Positions 16,245 to 24,547 of a stretch of DNA of 64,000 bases are shown here, in pieces. Origin of the DNA: an uncultured Clostridia bacterium (GTDB lineage Bacteria > Bacillota > Clostridia > Christensenellales > Borkfalkiaceae). Positions within the stretch are counted from its first letter, which is position 1. Each line of letters begins with the position of its first letter. Position numbers and translations under genes: made by a program. The notes under the pieces were generated by a model. It saw only the letters and a list, made by a program, of their open reading frames with translations, did not search any database and was not told where the DNA came from. The stretch is from the NCBI GenBank assembly GCA_930989535.1, contig CAKNLK010000012.1, positions 1 through 64,000 of the forward strand. The letters are read 5' to 3'.

Positions 16245-17809
16245 AAAAGAGAATCGTAACGACGGCCCTCGCGCTCTGCCTGCTGCTGCCCTTCGTGCTC
16301 TCAACGGCGGGCTGCGCGTCGGACACCGCTCTGGTGCTTCGCGTCTATAACTGGGAAGACTATATCAGCGAGCCGACCGAAAACGAGGACGGCACCGTGG
16401 AAGACGATTACGTCGACCTCATCGCGGAGTTCGAAAAGGCGTACTATGCGGAGACGGGAACGCGGGTGCGCGTGGAGTATTCGACCTTCGGCACCAACGA
16501 AAACATGTACAACGAGCTGCAAATCAACCCCGGTTCGTACGATTTGGTCTGCCCCTCCGATTACATGATAATGAAGATGATTTCGGAGGATATGGTCGAA
16601 AAATTTTCCGACGATTTCCTCACAAACAGCAATTACGCGAAGTATGCGTCCCCCTATATTCAGAATTTGTTCGAGGCGAATTACGCAACCGTGAACGGCG
16701 AAGAACATTCCTGGGCGGACTATTCCGTCCCGTATATGTGGGGAACGATGGGCTACGTTTACAACCCCGCGCTCAGCGACACGATTGAGGACGATTTGTC
16801 CAGCTGGGCGGGGCTTTGGAGCGAAGCGTATGCGAGCGTCGCGACCATTAAAGACAGCGTGCGCGATTCCTATTTCCTCGGCGTGGCCGTCGCCTACCGC
16901 GACGAGCTTATGCGGCTGAAGGAGGAATATAATGCGGACGAAATGACTCTCTCCGACGAAAAATACGCCGAATACAACGCCAAAGTGACCGAAATCATGA
17001 ACCGCACCGACGAGGATACCCTCGAGCGGACGAAGGATGCGCTCCTCGAACTCAAGGAAAACCTGTACGGCTTCGAGGTGGACAGCGGCAAGCAGGACAT
17101 GATTGCGGGGCGAATCAGCATCAACTTCGCCTGGAGCGGCGACGCCGTGTATACCATGGACGACGCGGAGCCGTACACGGACGAGGAGACGGGCAAAGAA
17201 GTGCCCGGCATTTACCTCAACTACATCGTGCCCGAGGAATGTTCCAACATCTGGTTCGACGGCTGGGTTATGCCCAAGGGCGCAAATACCGAGCTTGCGG
17301 AGGCATTCATCAACTTTCTTTCCGATCCGACAAATGCGGTCGCGAACATGAACTATATCGGCTACACCTCCTCCATCGCAGGCGATGCCGTATTTGAAGA
17401 GATGGTCGACTGGTATTCGGAGGGCGAAGCGGGCGACACGGACGAGGAGGGCAATCCCCTCGTGCCCTACGATTTGAATTACTTCTTCAATGGAACGAGC
17501 GACGGCGCTCACGCGGACGGCGATTTTATCATCTACGTTTCTGCGGAGAGCGCCAAGAGGCAAATCTCTGCGCAGTACCCCACCGAGGAGGTGCTCGTGC
17601 GCAGCGCCATCATGCAGCATTTCGACGACGAGACAAATGCCGCCGTAAACGAGATGTGGGAGGAAGTGAAGGGCCTGCCCATCCCCGTTTGGGCGTACGT
17701 CGTAATTGCCGTAATTGCCGCGGGAATCGCCGTCATCGCGCTGTCCTATGTGTATAAGGGAAAGCGCAGAGATTCCAAGCCCAAAAAAGGTTACCATGCC
17801 GTCAAATAA
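16241..17809 (+). CDS. potD: Polyamine-binding lipoprotein PotD with C-terminal membrane helix
   Basis: It captures the polyamine outside the membrane. A signal peptide ends in the lipobox STAGC with the lipid-bearing Cys at 25. YNWEDY near residue 35 matches the Trp-containing start of PotD, and NIWFDGWVMPKGA supplies another ligand-site segment. PotD usually has about 350 residues; this has 522. Two additions are visible: a charged, probably coiled insert at about 215-275, and a C-terminal tail with one hydrophobic helix (about 478-501) followed by KGKRRDSKPKK. The protein would thus be held to the membrane at both ends. A terminator follows. Confidence 0.9.
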   Translation: MKKRIVTTALALCLLLPFVLSTAGCASDTALVLRVYNWEDYISEPTENEDGTVEDDYVDLIAEFEKAYYAETGTRVRVEYSTFGTNENMYNELQINPGSYDLVCPSDYMIMKMISEDMVEKFSDDFLTNSNYAKYASPYIQNLFEANYATVNGEEHSWADYSVPYMWGTMGYVYNPALSDTIEDDLSSWAGLWSEAYASVATIKDSVRDSYFLGVAVAYRDELMRLKEEYNADEMTLSDEKYAEYNAKVTEIMNRTDEDTLERTKDALLELKENLYGFEVDSGKQDMIAGRISINFAWSGDAVYTMDDAEPYTDEETGKEVPGIYLNYIVPEECSNIWFDGWVMPKGANTELAEAFINFLSDPTNAVANMNYIGYTSSIAGDAVFEEMVDWYSEGEAGDTDEEGNPLVPYDLNYFFNGTSDGAHADGDFIIYVSAESAKRQISAQYPTEEVLVRSAIMQHFDDETNAAVNEMWEEVKGLPIPVWAYVVIAVIAAGIAVIALSYVYKGKRRDSKPKKGYHAVK

Positions 17810-17817
17810 GACCGCGT

Positions 17818-17853
17818 AAAAAGGACGGAACACAGCTTTTCCGCCCTTTTTTG
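17818..17853 (+). terminator. Terminator of the pot operon
   Basis: An AAAGGACGGAA / TTCCGCCCTTT stem (one mismatch) leads into TTTTTTG, just after the potD stop. Confidence 0.7.
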
Positions 17854-17947
17854 CCCCCGTTTTTCGTCTCAGCGCGGCAGGCGGCGAAAATCCGGACGCA
17901 AACTGCCGCCGTTTTTGGCGCAATTCCAAAAATTTGCCGCCCGGAAA

Positions 17948-17976
17948 TTGACAAACGGGACAAAATACTATACACT
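17948..17976 (+). promoter_or_regulatory. Promoter of the thioredoxin-reductase-like gene
   Basis: A consensus TTGACA (17948-17953) is followed after 17 bp by TACACT (17971-17976). Confidence 0.6.
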
Positions 17977-18029
17977 TGAAATAACACCCTTCCGCTTTGC
18001 CGCGGCAGGATTGAAAGAGAGGTACCTCC

Positions 18030-18881
18030 ATGAAAGAACTCGTCATTATCGGGCAGGGCCCCGCAGGCATCTCCGCGGCGTTGTACGCCGTGCGCGGCGG
18101 CGCTTCCGTCACCGTCGTCGCCAAGGACGGCGGCGCCCTCGCCAAGGCGGACAAAATACAAAATTACTACGGCTTTGCGGACGGCGTTTCCGCCAAGGCG
18201 CTGGTTGCAAACGGCATCGCGCAGGCGAAAAACCTCGGCGTGAAATTCGTCGAGGACGAGGTGTGCGGTGTGGAGTTCGGGGCGGACGGATTCGAGGTGA
18301 AGACTACCGGACGCACGATTGCGGCGGGCGCCATCGTCATCGCCTGCGGCACCTCGCGCAACGTGCCCCCTATCCGGAATATCGGCAAATTCGAGGGGCG
18401 CGGCGTGAGCTACTGCGCCATCTGCGACGGATTCTTTTTCCGCGGGAAAAAGGTCGCCGTCGTCGGGAACGGCCGCTACGCCGAGAGCGAGTACGGCGTC
18501 TTAAAAAATATCATCGAGGACGTGACCATTCTCACGGACGGGCTCGCCCCGCAGTTTTCCCTGCCCTGCGACACGCGGAAAATCGAAAGCTTTGAAGGCG
18601 GCGAATCCATCGAAGAGGTCGTGTTTGCGGATGGCTCGCGGGAAAAATTCGACGGCATCTTCATCGCCTGCGGCTCGGCGGGCGCGTTCGAACTCTCCAA
18701 AAAACTGGGGCTTGAAACGGACGGGAATAAAATCGTTGCGGACGACAAGCGCGCGACGAATATCCCCGGCATCTTTGCCGCAGGCGATTGCATCCCCGGT
18801 CTGCAGCAAATCGCAAAAGCCGTGTATGACGGCATGGTTGCAGGCACGGAAGCGCTCAAATTTTTAAAGGCGGCACAATAG
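18030..18881 (+). CDS. trxB: Thioredoxin-reductase-like FAD/NAD(P)-disulfide oxidoreductase
   Basis: The 283-residue cytoplasmic flavoprotein has an FAD-binding GQGPAG at 8-13, the redox pair CAIC at 129-132 in YCAICDG, a second nucleotide-binding GNGRYA near 146 and the C-terminal GIFAAGDC FAD motif. This is the domain order of bacterial TrxB, slightly shorter than the usual 305-320 residues. The NAD(P) motif GNGRYA is not the standard GGGNSA, so the electron donor (NADPH, or ferredoxin as in some clostridial enzymes) is open. No thioredoxin gene is adjacent. GAGAGG precedes the ATG. It is monocistronic. Confidence 0.85.
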   Translation: MKELVIIGQGPAGISAALYAVRGGASVTVVAKDGGALAKADKIQNYYGFADGVSAKALVANGIAQAKNLGVKFVEDEVCGVEFGADGFEVKTTGRTIAAGAIVIACGTSRNVPPIRNIGKFEGRGVSYCAICDGFFFRGKKVAVVGNGRYAESEYGVLKNIIEDVTILTDGLAPQFSLPCDTRKIESFEGGESIEEVVFADGSREKFDGIFIACGSAGAFELSKKLGLETDGNKIVADDKRATNIPGIFAAGDCIPGLQQIAKAVYDGMVAGTEALKFLKAAQ

Positions 18882-18922
18882 CCGCAAACTTCCATTTGTC
18901 TAAAGGTAGTGCAGTATAGACG

Positions 18923-18961
18923 AAAGGCTCCGCCCGATTTGCTTTTACGGGCGGAGCCTTT
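18923..18961. terminator. Bidirectional terminator between trxB-like gene and pflA
   Basis: A perfect 14-bp stem (18923-18936 with 18948-18961) with an 11-base loop is followed by a T tract on the plus strand. It also separates the convergent pflA transcript. Confidence 0.85.
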
Positions 18962-18992
18962 TTCTGTCTGTTTATTATGCGTTTACGACGAT

Positions 18993-19020
18993 TTATGTCT
19001 GACATAATACTTCAAAAAAT
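18993..19020 (+). repeat. Dispersed palindromic repeat, copy A
   Basis: The core TTATGTC-T-GACATAA is a perfect 7-bp inverted repeat with one central base, followed by TACTTCAAAA. It lies 8 bp past the pflA stop. Five related copies occur in the window (see findings). Confidence 0.65.
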
Positions 19021-19028
19021 CCGCTTTT

Positions 19029-19760
19029 TTATAAATTTTGCAGGATTTTATTCGCCTTTTCAATATCATCCCGTTCGCACTCGCGGATACCGGCGTACGG
19101 GAACGGAATGGACAATTCGGCATACTTCTCCTCGCACAGCTTGCGGAACGGGAGGAATTTGATGTGCTCGGAGGGTTCCCCCGGAAAATATTTTTTGACG
19201 AGCGCGGCGAGGGCGCGCAGCTTTTCCTCGCCGTCGTTTTTGCCCGGAACAAGCACGTTGGTGACGCGCACCTCCTTGTCCTGCCGCACACATTCGGCGA
19301 AGAATTTTTCATAAGGAGCGAGGTCGTCCGATTCCTGATTTTTGACGTCGACAATGAGATACTCCGCCGCACCGATGAGTTCCGCATCGGCAATGTGCCC
19401 GTTCGTTTCGAAGCAACAGCGAATCCCTTTCGCATGCAAAGCGGAAACAAGGGCGAGCGCGAAACTCTTTTGCAGGAACGGCTCCCCGCCCGAAAGAGTG
19501 ACACCGCCCCGGCGAAAATAGCCCTTGTAGCGCTCCAAACGCGAAACAAGCGAATTTATGTCTGTCATAGTACCCTGTTTAAACAGCGTTTCCGGGTTAT
19601 GGCAGAACGGGCAGCGCAGGTTACACCCCGCAAAAAAGACTACGCACCGCAATCCATTTCCGTCCACGCCCGAGCCGCAGTAGACCGAGTCGATATACCC
19701 GACGGGAGCCGCCGCAGTTACCTGCGCCGCGGTTGCCCTTTTATCTTTTTCCTCTTCCAT
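19029..19760 (-). CDS. pflA: Pyruvate formate-lyase-activating enzyme
   Basis: It is a radical SAM enzyme that installs the glycyl radical on PflB. The 243-residue product has the [4Fe-4S] motif C46-x3-C50-x2-C53 in GCNLRCPFCHNPE and the SGGEPFLQ segment. I chose the ATG at 19760 because AAGGAGGGG lies 3-11 bases before it; the upstream ATG at 19778 would contain that ribosome-binding site. It follows pflB by 68 bp and shares its riboswitch-controlled transcript. A copy of the dispersed repeat falls in the coding region at 19556-19580. Confidence 0.94.
   Translation of the reverse strand: MEEEKDKRATAAQVTAAAPVGYIDSVYCGSGVDGNGLRCVVFFAGCNLRCPFCHNPETLFKQGTMTDINSLVSRLERYKGYFRRGGVTLSGGEPFLQKSFALALVSALHAKGIRCCFETNGHIADAELIGAAEYLIVDVKNQESDDLAPYEKFFAECVRQDKEVRVTNVLVPGKNDGEEKLRALAALVKKYFPGEPSEHIKFLPFRKLCEEKYAELSIPFPYAGIRECERDDIEKANKILQNL
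19556..19580 (+). repeat. Dispersed repeat-like sequence inside pflA, copy F
   Basis: TTATGTCTGTCATAGTACC matches the family consensus at most positions but lies within the pflA coding sequence (GTMTDINS region), so it may be a chance match. Confidence 0.3.
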
Positions 19761-19828
19761 AAACCCCTCCTTACGCATTCCGCGCAGGGCAGCTGCCCTG
19801 CGCGGAAAAACGGATTCGGATAAACTTT

Positions 19829-22045
19829 TTATACGCGTTCGTGATAGGTGCGCTTGAGCACTTCCAGCTGGTGCGCCTTGGAGAGCTTGTGGAAGTTGAC
19901 CGCATAGCCCGATACGCGGATGGTGACGTTCGGATACAGCTCGGGGTGCTCCATCGCCGCGACCAGCTTGGCGCGGTCGAATACGTTCACGTTCAGGTGG
20001 TGCGCCCCCTGCCCGAAATACCCGTCAAGCATATCCGCCAGATTCTCCGCCCTGTCCTCGTCGTTCTCGCCCAGAGCGGAGGGAACGATGGAGAAGGTAT
20101 TCGACACGCCGTCGCGACAGCATTCGTACGGGATTTTCGCAACCGAATTGAGGGAGGCGAGCGCGCCGCTCAAATCGCGGTTGTGCATGGGGTTCGCGCC
20201 CGGCGCAAACGGCTCTCCCGCCGCGCGGCCGTCGGGCGTGGCGCCCGTCTTTTTGCCGTAGACGACGTTCGAGGTGATGGTCAGCACCGAAAGGGTGTGC
20301 TTGGCGCCGCGGTAGGCGGGCGTCTTTTTCAGCTCGTCGGAGAACTCGCGCACGAGGTCGGCGGCGATTTTATCCACGCGGTCGTCGTCGTTGCCGTACT
20401 TGGGAAAATCCCCTTCAATCTTGAAGTCGTAGATGATGCCCTCGTCGTTGTAGACGGGCGTGACCTTGGCGTACTTGATGGCGGACAGCGAATCGACCGC
20501 GACGGACAGCCCCGCCACGCCGCAGGCGAGGAAGCGCTCGACCTCCGTATCGTGCAGCGCCATCTGAATCTTTTCGTAGGCGTACTTGTCGTGCATGTAG
20601 TGAATGACGTTGAGGGTATTCACATACAGGCGGCACAGCCATTCCATATACTTGTGATACGCCTTGCGCACCTTGTCGTAATCGAGCGCGCCGGCAAAGC
20701 TCTCCCCTTCGGGGCCGAGCTGCTTGCCGCTCTTTTCGTCCTTGCCGCCGTTGAGGGCGAGCAACAGGAGCTTGGCGAGGTTGCAGCGCGCGCCGAAGAA
20801 CTGCATCTGCTTGCCGATTTTCATCGCGGAGACGCAGCAGGCGATGCCGTAGTCGTCGCCGAAAATCGGGCGCATCAAATCGTCGTTTTCGTATTGGATG
20901 GAGTCGGTATCGACGGAGACCTTCGCGCAGAATTTTTTGAAAGGTTCGGGCAGGCGTTCCGACCAAAGCACCGTGAGGTTGGGTTCGGGCGCCGCGCCGA
21001 GGTTATAGAGCGTATTGAGGATGCGGTAAGAAGTTTTGGTGACGAGCGTTCTGCCGTCCTCCCCCATGCCGCCGACGCTCTCCGTCGTCCACGTCGGATC
21101 GCCGCCGAATAAGTCGTTGTATTCGGGGGTGCGGAGCTGGCGGGTGATGCGCAGTTTGATGACGAAATCGTCGATGAGCTCCTGCGCGGTTTCCTCGGTA
21201 AGCACGCCGTCCGCGATGTCGCGCTCGATATAGATATCGAAGAAGGTGGACACCCTGCCCAGGCTCATCGCCGCGCCGTTCTGCTCCTTGATGGCGGCGA
21301 GATAGGCAAAGTACGTCCACTGAATCGCTTCCTTCGCGTTCTGCGCGGGCGCGGAGATGTCCACGCCGTACAGGAGCGCCATGTCCTTGAGCTTTTTCAG
21401 AAAGTCGATTTGCTTATACAGCTCCTCGAGGGTGCGGATGTTGTTTTCGTCCATCAGCTTTTCGCCGTAGGCGCGCTTGTCCTTCATCTTTTCCTCGATG
21501 AGTTTATCCACGCCGTACAGCGCGACGCGGCGGTAGTCGCCGATAATCCGGCCGCGGCCGTAGGCGTCGGGCAGGCCCGTCAGAAGTCCCGCGTGCCGCA
21601 CTGCCTTCATCTCGTCGGTATAGACATGAAAGACGGCGTCGTTGTGGGTCGTCTTATAGCTGAACTCCGTTTCGACGAGGTCGGAGAGCTTATAGCCGTA
21701 CGCCTCGCACGCCTGCCGCGCCATGCGGATGCCGCCGAACGGGTTGACGCCGCGCTTTAAGGGCGCATCCGTCTGCAAGCCGACGATGATCTCGTTTTCG
21801 CGGTCGATATAGCCCGCGGGATAGGTCAGAAGCGAGGACACCCGCTCGGTGTCTACGTCGAGCACGCCCCCCTTTTCGCTCTCCGCCTTTAAGAGGGCGT
21901 TGACCTCGTCCATCAGCGCGGACGTGCGCGCCGTGGGGCCGCACAAAAACTCCGCACCGCCCTCGTAGGGCGCGTAATTTACCTGGATAAAATCCCGCAC
22001 GTCGATACTGTTTTCATACTTTCCGGGTTTGAACTTCGTTTGCAT
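19829..22045 (-). CDS. pflB: Formate C-acetyltransferase (pyruvate formate-lyase) PflB
   Basis: It splits pyruvate and CoA into acetyl-CoA and formate under anoxic conditions. The 738-residue product has the active-site pair C403-C404 in IACCVSAM and the radical glycine G713 in [10 protein letters not shown] chose the ATG at 22045 because AGAGGTG lies 7 bases upstream; a GTG 9 bp earlier overlaps that site. Expression should depend on the ZTP riboswitch in the leader, so it responds to folate status. pflA follows in the same operon. Confidence 0.97.
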   Translation of the reverse strand: MQTKFKPGKYENSIDVRDFIQVNYAPYEGGAEFLCGPTARTSALMDEVNALLKAESEKGGVLDVDTERVSSLLTYPAGYIDRENEIIVGLQTDAPLKRGVNPFGGIRMARQACEAYGYKLSDLVETEFSYKTTHNDAVFHVYTDEMKAVRHAGLLTGLPDAYGRGRIIGDYRRVALYGVDKLIEEKMKDKRAYGEKLMDENNIRTLEELYKQIDFLKKLKDMALLYGVDISAPAQNAKEAIQWTYFAYLAAIKEQNGAAMSLGRVSTFFDIYIERDIADGVLTEETAQELIDDFVIKLRITRQLRTPEYNDLFGGDPTWTTESVGGMGEDGRTLVTKTSYRILNTLYNLGAAPEPNLTVLWSERLPEPFKKFCAKVSVDTDSIQYENDDLMRPIFGDDYGIACCVSAMKIGKQMQFFGARCNLAKLLLLALNGGKDEKSGKQLGPEGESFAGALDYDKVRKAYHKYMEWLCRLYVNTLNVIHYMHDKYAYEKIQMALHDTEVERFLACGVAGLSVAVDSLSAIKYAKVTPVYNDEGIIYDFKIEGDFPKYGNDDDRVDKIAADLVREFSDELKKTPAYRGAKHTLSVLTITSNVVYGKKTGATPDGRAAGEPFAPGANPMHNRDLSGALASLNSVAKIPYECCRDGVSNTFSIVPSALGENDEDRAENLADMLDGYFGQGAHHLNVNVFDRAKLVAAMEHPELYPNVTIRVSGYAVNFHKLSKAHQLEVLKRTYHERV

Positions 22046-22071
22046 AGCACTCACCTCTGTGTTTAAAGTAT

Positions 22072-22103
22072 AAAAAACGGGCAGCTTCCAAAGAAAACTG
22101 CCC
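22072..22103 (-). terminator. Regulated terminator of the ZTP riboswitch
   Basis: The minus-strand stem GGGCAG / CTGCCC (22098-22103 with 22079-22084) with a 13-base loop is followed by GTTTTTTATA. Its 5' arm is part of the conserved CCTGGGCAG of the aptamer, so ligand binding and terminator formation exclude each other. Confidence 0.88.
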
Positions 22104-22180
22104 AGGTGGTCGGCGATTGCGCTTTCCGTTCCCCTGCGGTTGCCCGCTGTTCCACCAGTAGCGGAAAGCCCTTCGAGAAA
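22098..22180 (-). ncRNA. ZTP (pfl motif) riboswitch aptamer
   Basis: The leader of pflB contains the conserved parts of the pfl RNA motif: ACTGG near the 5' side, the GGGGAACGG loop, and the 3' block CCGACCACCTGGGCAG. This class is known to bind ZTP and ZMP, purine intermediates that build up when 10-formyl-THF is short, and to turn genes on by preventing a terminator. The terminator arm overlaps the last conserved bases. Predicted effect: ZTP high, pflBA transcribed, formate and 10-formyl-THF restored. Confidence 0.92.
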
Positions 22181-22224
22181 AACACAATATCTTGTATTTT
22201 TGCCCGTCTTTCGATTGTGATTAT

Positions 22225-22253
22225 AGTATATACGAACCGGCGCCGTTTGTCAA
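22225..22253 (-). promoter_or_regulatory. Promoter of the pflBA transcript
   Basis: On the minus strand TTGACA (22248-22253) and TATACT (22225-22230) are separated by 17 bp. Transcription would start about 40 bases before the ZTP aptamer. Confidence 0.85.
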
Positions 22254-22329
22254 CGATTCGGCGGCGGTTTTTCGCAAAAATCACCGCCGAAAACGGCGCG
22301 ATTTTCCGGTGGGCCAATCGTCGATTGTT

Positions 22330-22701
22330 TTAGAATACATTATTTTCAATCGCTCGCACCTCTTTCTTCTTTATATAATCTATTACGCCTTTTTGCACCC
22401 CAATAAAACATAGCCCCCAGAGAAGAAGCGTTATATAACATACAATCAATAAAACCGTAAATTTTAGTATAGTTTCCTGCAAAAACGTAATACATAACCA
22501 AACAGCCAAACAGGCAAGGCCGCCGATGGTAACCATAGGTATAATAGAACTCAAATAATACAAACCTATCCAGAGCCGCTTTTTATTGATTGAATGTATG
22601 TTGAACATACCAAGAAAGAGCACAATCACACCCCCTGCATAAGGAATCAAGTTAAGAAAAACTTGCAGCCGAAATGAAATCATCTTTCTATCTTTCCCCA
22701 T
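22330..22701 (-). CDS. Small hypothetical membrane protein
   Basis: I do not recognise a family. The 123-residue product has three or four hydrophobic segments (about 14-33, 44-66, 70-85 and 86-103) and a charged C-terminal end (DYIKKKEVRAIENN). The gene is clearly more A+T rich than its neighbours, which may mean recent acquisition. Two ATGs, at 22701 and 22683, both have purine-rich sites upstream (GGGGTGG and GGGGAAAG). It ends just before the pflB promoter and follows the ddh terminator, so it seems to be its own unit. Confidence 0.55.
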   Translation of the reverse strand: MGKDRKMISFRLQVFLNLIPYAGGVIVLFLGMFNIHSINKKRLWIGLYYLSSIIPMVTIGGLACLAVWLCITFLQETILKFTVLLIVCYITLLLWGLCFIGVQKGVIDYIKKKEVRAIENNVF

Positions 22702-22790
22702 CTTTCCACCCCTAGTGAATCACTGAATATGTCGTTATTATTTTATCATGGTGAATATGCAACTGTCAATCTTTTATTGAAAAACGAATA

Positions 22791-22836
22791 AAGGGAACGG
22801 GCCTTTGGTAAATACCGAAAACCCGCTCCCTTTTTT
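22791..22836. terminator. Hairpin terminator between ddh and the small membrane gene
   Basis: The arms AAGGGAACGGG and CCCGCTCCCTT (one mismatch) have a smaller GGTA-AA-TACC hairpin inside and a T6 on the plus side; on the minus strand it follows ddh with CCCTTTATT. Confidence 0.6.
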
Positions 22837-22855
22837 ATAATATTCAATACAAAAA

Positions 22856-23836
22856 TTACAACAGCTCTTTCCTCTGCTCCGCCTCGGAGAGCGGGCAGAG
22901 ATATTTCGGCGCGACGTCGAACGCGGTGATTGCGCCCGTTTTGCCCTCCCTGTGCATGCGGTACACGGCGCGCGCGTACGCGAGCAAAATGCTCGACGTA
23001 AATTCGGGGTTGGAGTCGAGCTTCAGCGAGAATTCCATGAGGAATTTGTTGCCCGTCGCCGACTTGCCCGAGCGGAGCACGAGGCCGCCGTGCGGGATGC
23101 CGCCGTGGTTCTTTTGCAGCTCTTCCTCGGAGATGAAATGCACCGTCGTGTCATAATCGGCGAAGTAGTTGGGCATCTCCTTGATTTCCCTTTCGATGCG
23201 CGCCAAATCCGCACCCTCTTCGGCGACGACGAAACACTCGCGGGTGTGCTTTTCGCGGGTGGTCAGCTGCGGGTTTTCGCCGCTGCGCACGCGCTCGAGC
23301 GCGCTCTCCACGGGCACCGTATACTGGCGGGCATCCTTGACGCCCTTGACGCGGCGGATGGCGTCGCTGTGGCCTTGGCTGACGCCCTTACCCCAGAAGG
23401 TGTATGTACTGCCGTCGGCGAGCGACGAGCCGAAATAGATGCGCGCCAAAGAGAACAGGCCGGGGTCCCAGCCGATGCTCATCGCGCTCAGGTGCCCCGC
23501 ATCCTTTGCCGACTTATCCAGCGCGGCGAAATACTCGGGAATTTTCGCGTGCGTATCGAAGCTGTCGACGGTGTTGAACAGCTTTGCGACTTCCGCCGAC
23601 TGTGCGGGCAAATCGGTCGCACTGCCGCCGCACAGAATCATCACGTCGATTTTACCGACGTAGTTCTTCATGTCCTCGTATTTTTCCACCTTGACGGGAA
23701 GGACGGTTTTGACCGTTTCGGGCGCGCGGCGGGTGAATACCGCCACCACTTCCGTATCCGGGTTTTGCGCGCTCGCATACTGCACGCCCCTGCCCAGGTT
23801 GCCGTAACCGACGATGCCGATTCTGATTTTATCCAT
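22856..23836 (-). CDS. ddh: meso-Diaminopimelate D-dehydrogenase Ddh
   Basis: It makes meso-DAP in one NADPH-dependent step from L-tetrahydrodipicolinate and ammonia, a short cut in lysine and wall synthesis. The 326-residue product starts MDKIRIGIVGYGNLGRGV (dinucleotide fold) and carries the family blocks CGGSATDLP, SFDTHAKIPEY, MSIGWDPGLFSL and FWGKGVSQGHSDA. I chose the ATG at 23836, which has an AGGGAG upstream; the frame extends 10 codons further. Its product is the substrate of the DNPR-type MurE in the dcw cluster. Confidence 0.95.
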   Translation of the reverse strand: MDKIRIGIVGYGNLGRGVQYASAQNPDTEVVAVFTRRAPETVKTVLPVKVEKYEDMKNYVGKIDVMILCGGSATDLPAQSAEVAKLFNTVDSFDTHAKIPEYFAALDKSAKDAGHLSAMSIGWDPGLFSLARIYFGSSLADGSTYTFWGKGVSQGHSDAIRRVKGVKDARQYTVPVESALERVRSGENPQLTTREKHTRECFVVAEEGADLARIEREIKEMPNYFADYDTTVHFISEEELQKNHGGIPHGGLVLRSGKSATGNKFLMEFSLKLDSNPEFTSSILLAYARAVYRMHREGKTGAITAFDVAPKYLCPLSEAEQRKELL

Positions 23837-23888
23837 ATTATATATGCTCCCTCTCTTGATTTTCATGGAATAGTTTACCGCGGCGAAT

Positions 23889-23928
23889 AAAAAAAGTCAA
23901 GCGGACGGCGCCGCGCCCGCTCGACTTA
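23889..23928 (-). terminator. Terminator after the phosphodiesterase gene
   Basis: On the minus strand AAGTC-G-AGCGG pairs with CCGCT-T-GACTT and runs directly into T7, just beyond the stop at 23934. Confidence 0.85.
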
Positions 23929-23933
23929 TGCCT

Positions 23934-24470
23934 TTAGAATTTCTTATAGGAGATATCATTGCCGTCAATATCCTTCAGGCAGAGCCCCTGCCCGTCCAAA
24001 AGGATATAGCTGCGGGGCGTGCCGCCCTTGGGGAGAGACACCGAGCCGCAGTTCGCGACGATGACGCCGCTTTTTTCCTCGATGAAGCCCGTGTGGTAGT
24101 GCCCGTAAATGAACGCGTCGCCGCAGTTTTTCGGCAGACTATCGATACTGTACCTGTCGCCGTGCTGCAAAAACACCTTTTTGCAGCCGACAAAGAGAAC
24201 CGCTTCCGACACAAATTCGAAGTCGGAGATGAGGGTGTCGACGTCGCTGTCGCAGTTGCCCTTGACGACGGTGAGCTCTTGGACGAGCGGATTTAAGAGC
24301 GCCGCAACGCCCATCGGGTTATACCCCTCGGGCAGCGGGTTGCGCGGGCCGTGGTTATAGATATCGCCGAGGAGAACGAGTTGCTCCGCCCCTTCCGCGG
24401 CGTACCTCTTTAACAGTTTTTTCGTGAAATACTCCGAACCGTGCAGGTCGGACGCGATGAGAATTTTCAT
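23934..24470 (-). CDS. yfcE: YfcE-type metallophosphodiesterase
   Basis: It is a small calcineurin-like phosphoesterase. The 178-residue product has the metal-site motifs in order: DLHG at 8-11, GDIYNHGP at about 35-42, GNCD at about 69-72, HGD and GHYHTG. YfcE of E. coli shows the same order and hydrolyses phosphodiesters in vitro; the natural substrate is unknown. The ATG at 24470 fits the family start, though the ribosome-binding site is weak; the frame extending to 24662 runs into galM. It lies downstream of galM behind a short hairpin. Confidence 0.85.
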   Translation of the reverse strand: MKILIASDLHGSEYFTKKLLKRYAAEGAEQLVLLGDIYNHGPRNPLPEGYNPMGVAALLNPLVQELTVVKGNCDSDVDTLISDFEFVSEAVLFVGCKKVFLQHGDRYSIDSLPKNCGDAFIYGHYHTGFIEEKSGVIVANCGSVSLPKGGTPRSYILLDGQGLCLKDIDGNDISYKKF

Positions 24471-24488
24471 ATCGTTGCACCATACGAA

Positions 24489-24515
24489 TATGCGCCGCAT
24501 AGGACGGCGCATACA
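24489..24515. repeat. Hairpin between galM and yfcE
   Basis: TATGCGCCG and CGGCGCATA form a 9-bp stem around a short loop. No T run follows on the minus strand, so it is more likely an RNA-processing or stability element than a terminator. The coordinates are within a few bases. Confidence 0.45.
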
Positions 24516-24547
24516 AACAATTTTTAATTTCGGTTTCCGCGGCAGAT

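Noticed and set aside
16301..18154. 617-residue open frame on the minus strand opposite potD
   Set aside because: It is a shadow of potD; composition is Val/His/Arg-rich and it shows no family motif.
18896..18922. AAAGGTAGTGCAGTATAGACG as a further copy of the dispersed repeat
   Set aside because: It shares only short pieces with the consensus and lacks the palindromic core.
22063..22333. Small ORFs on both strands in the pflB leader
   Set aside because: They overlap the ZTP riboswitch and promoter, which explain the conserved bases.
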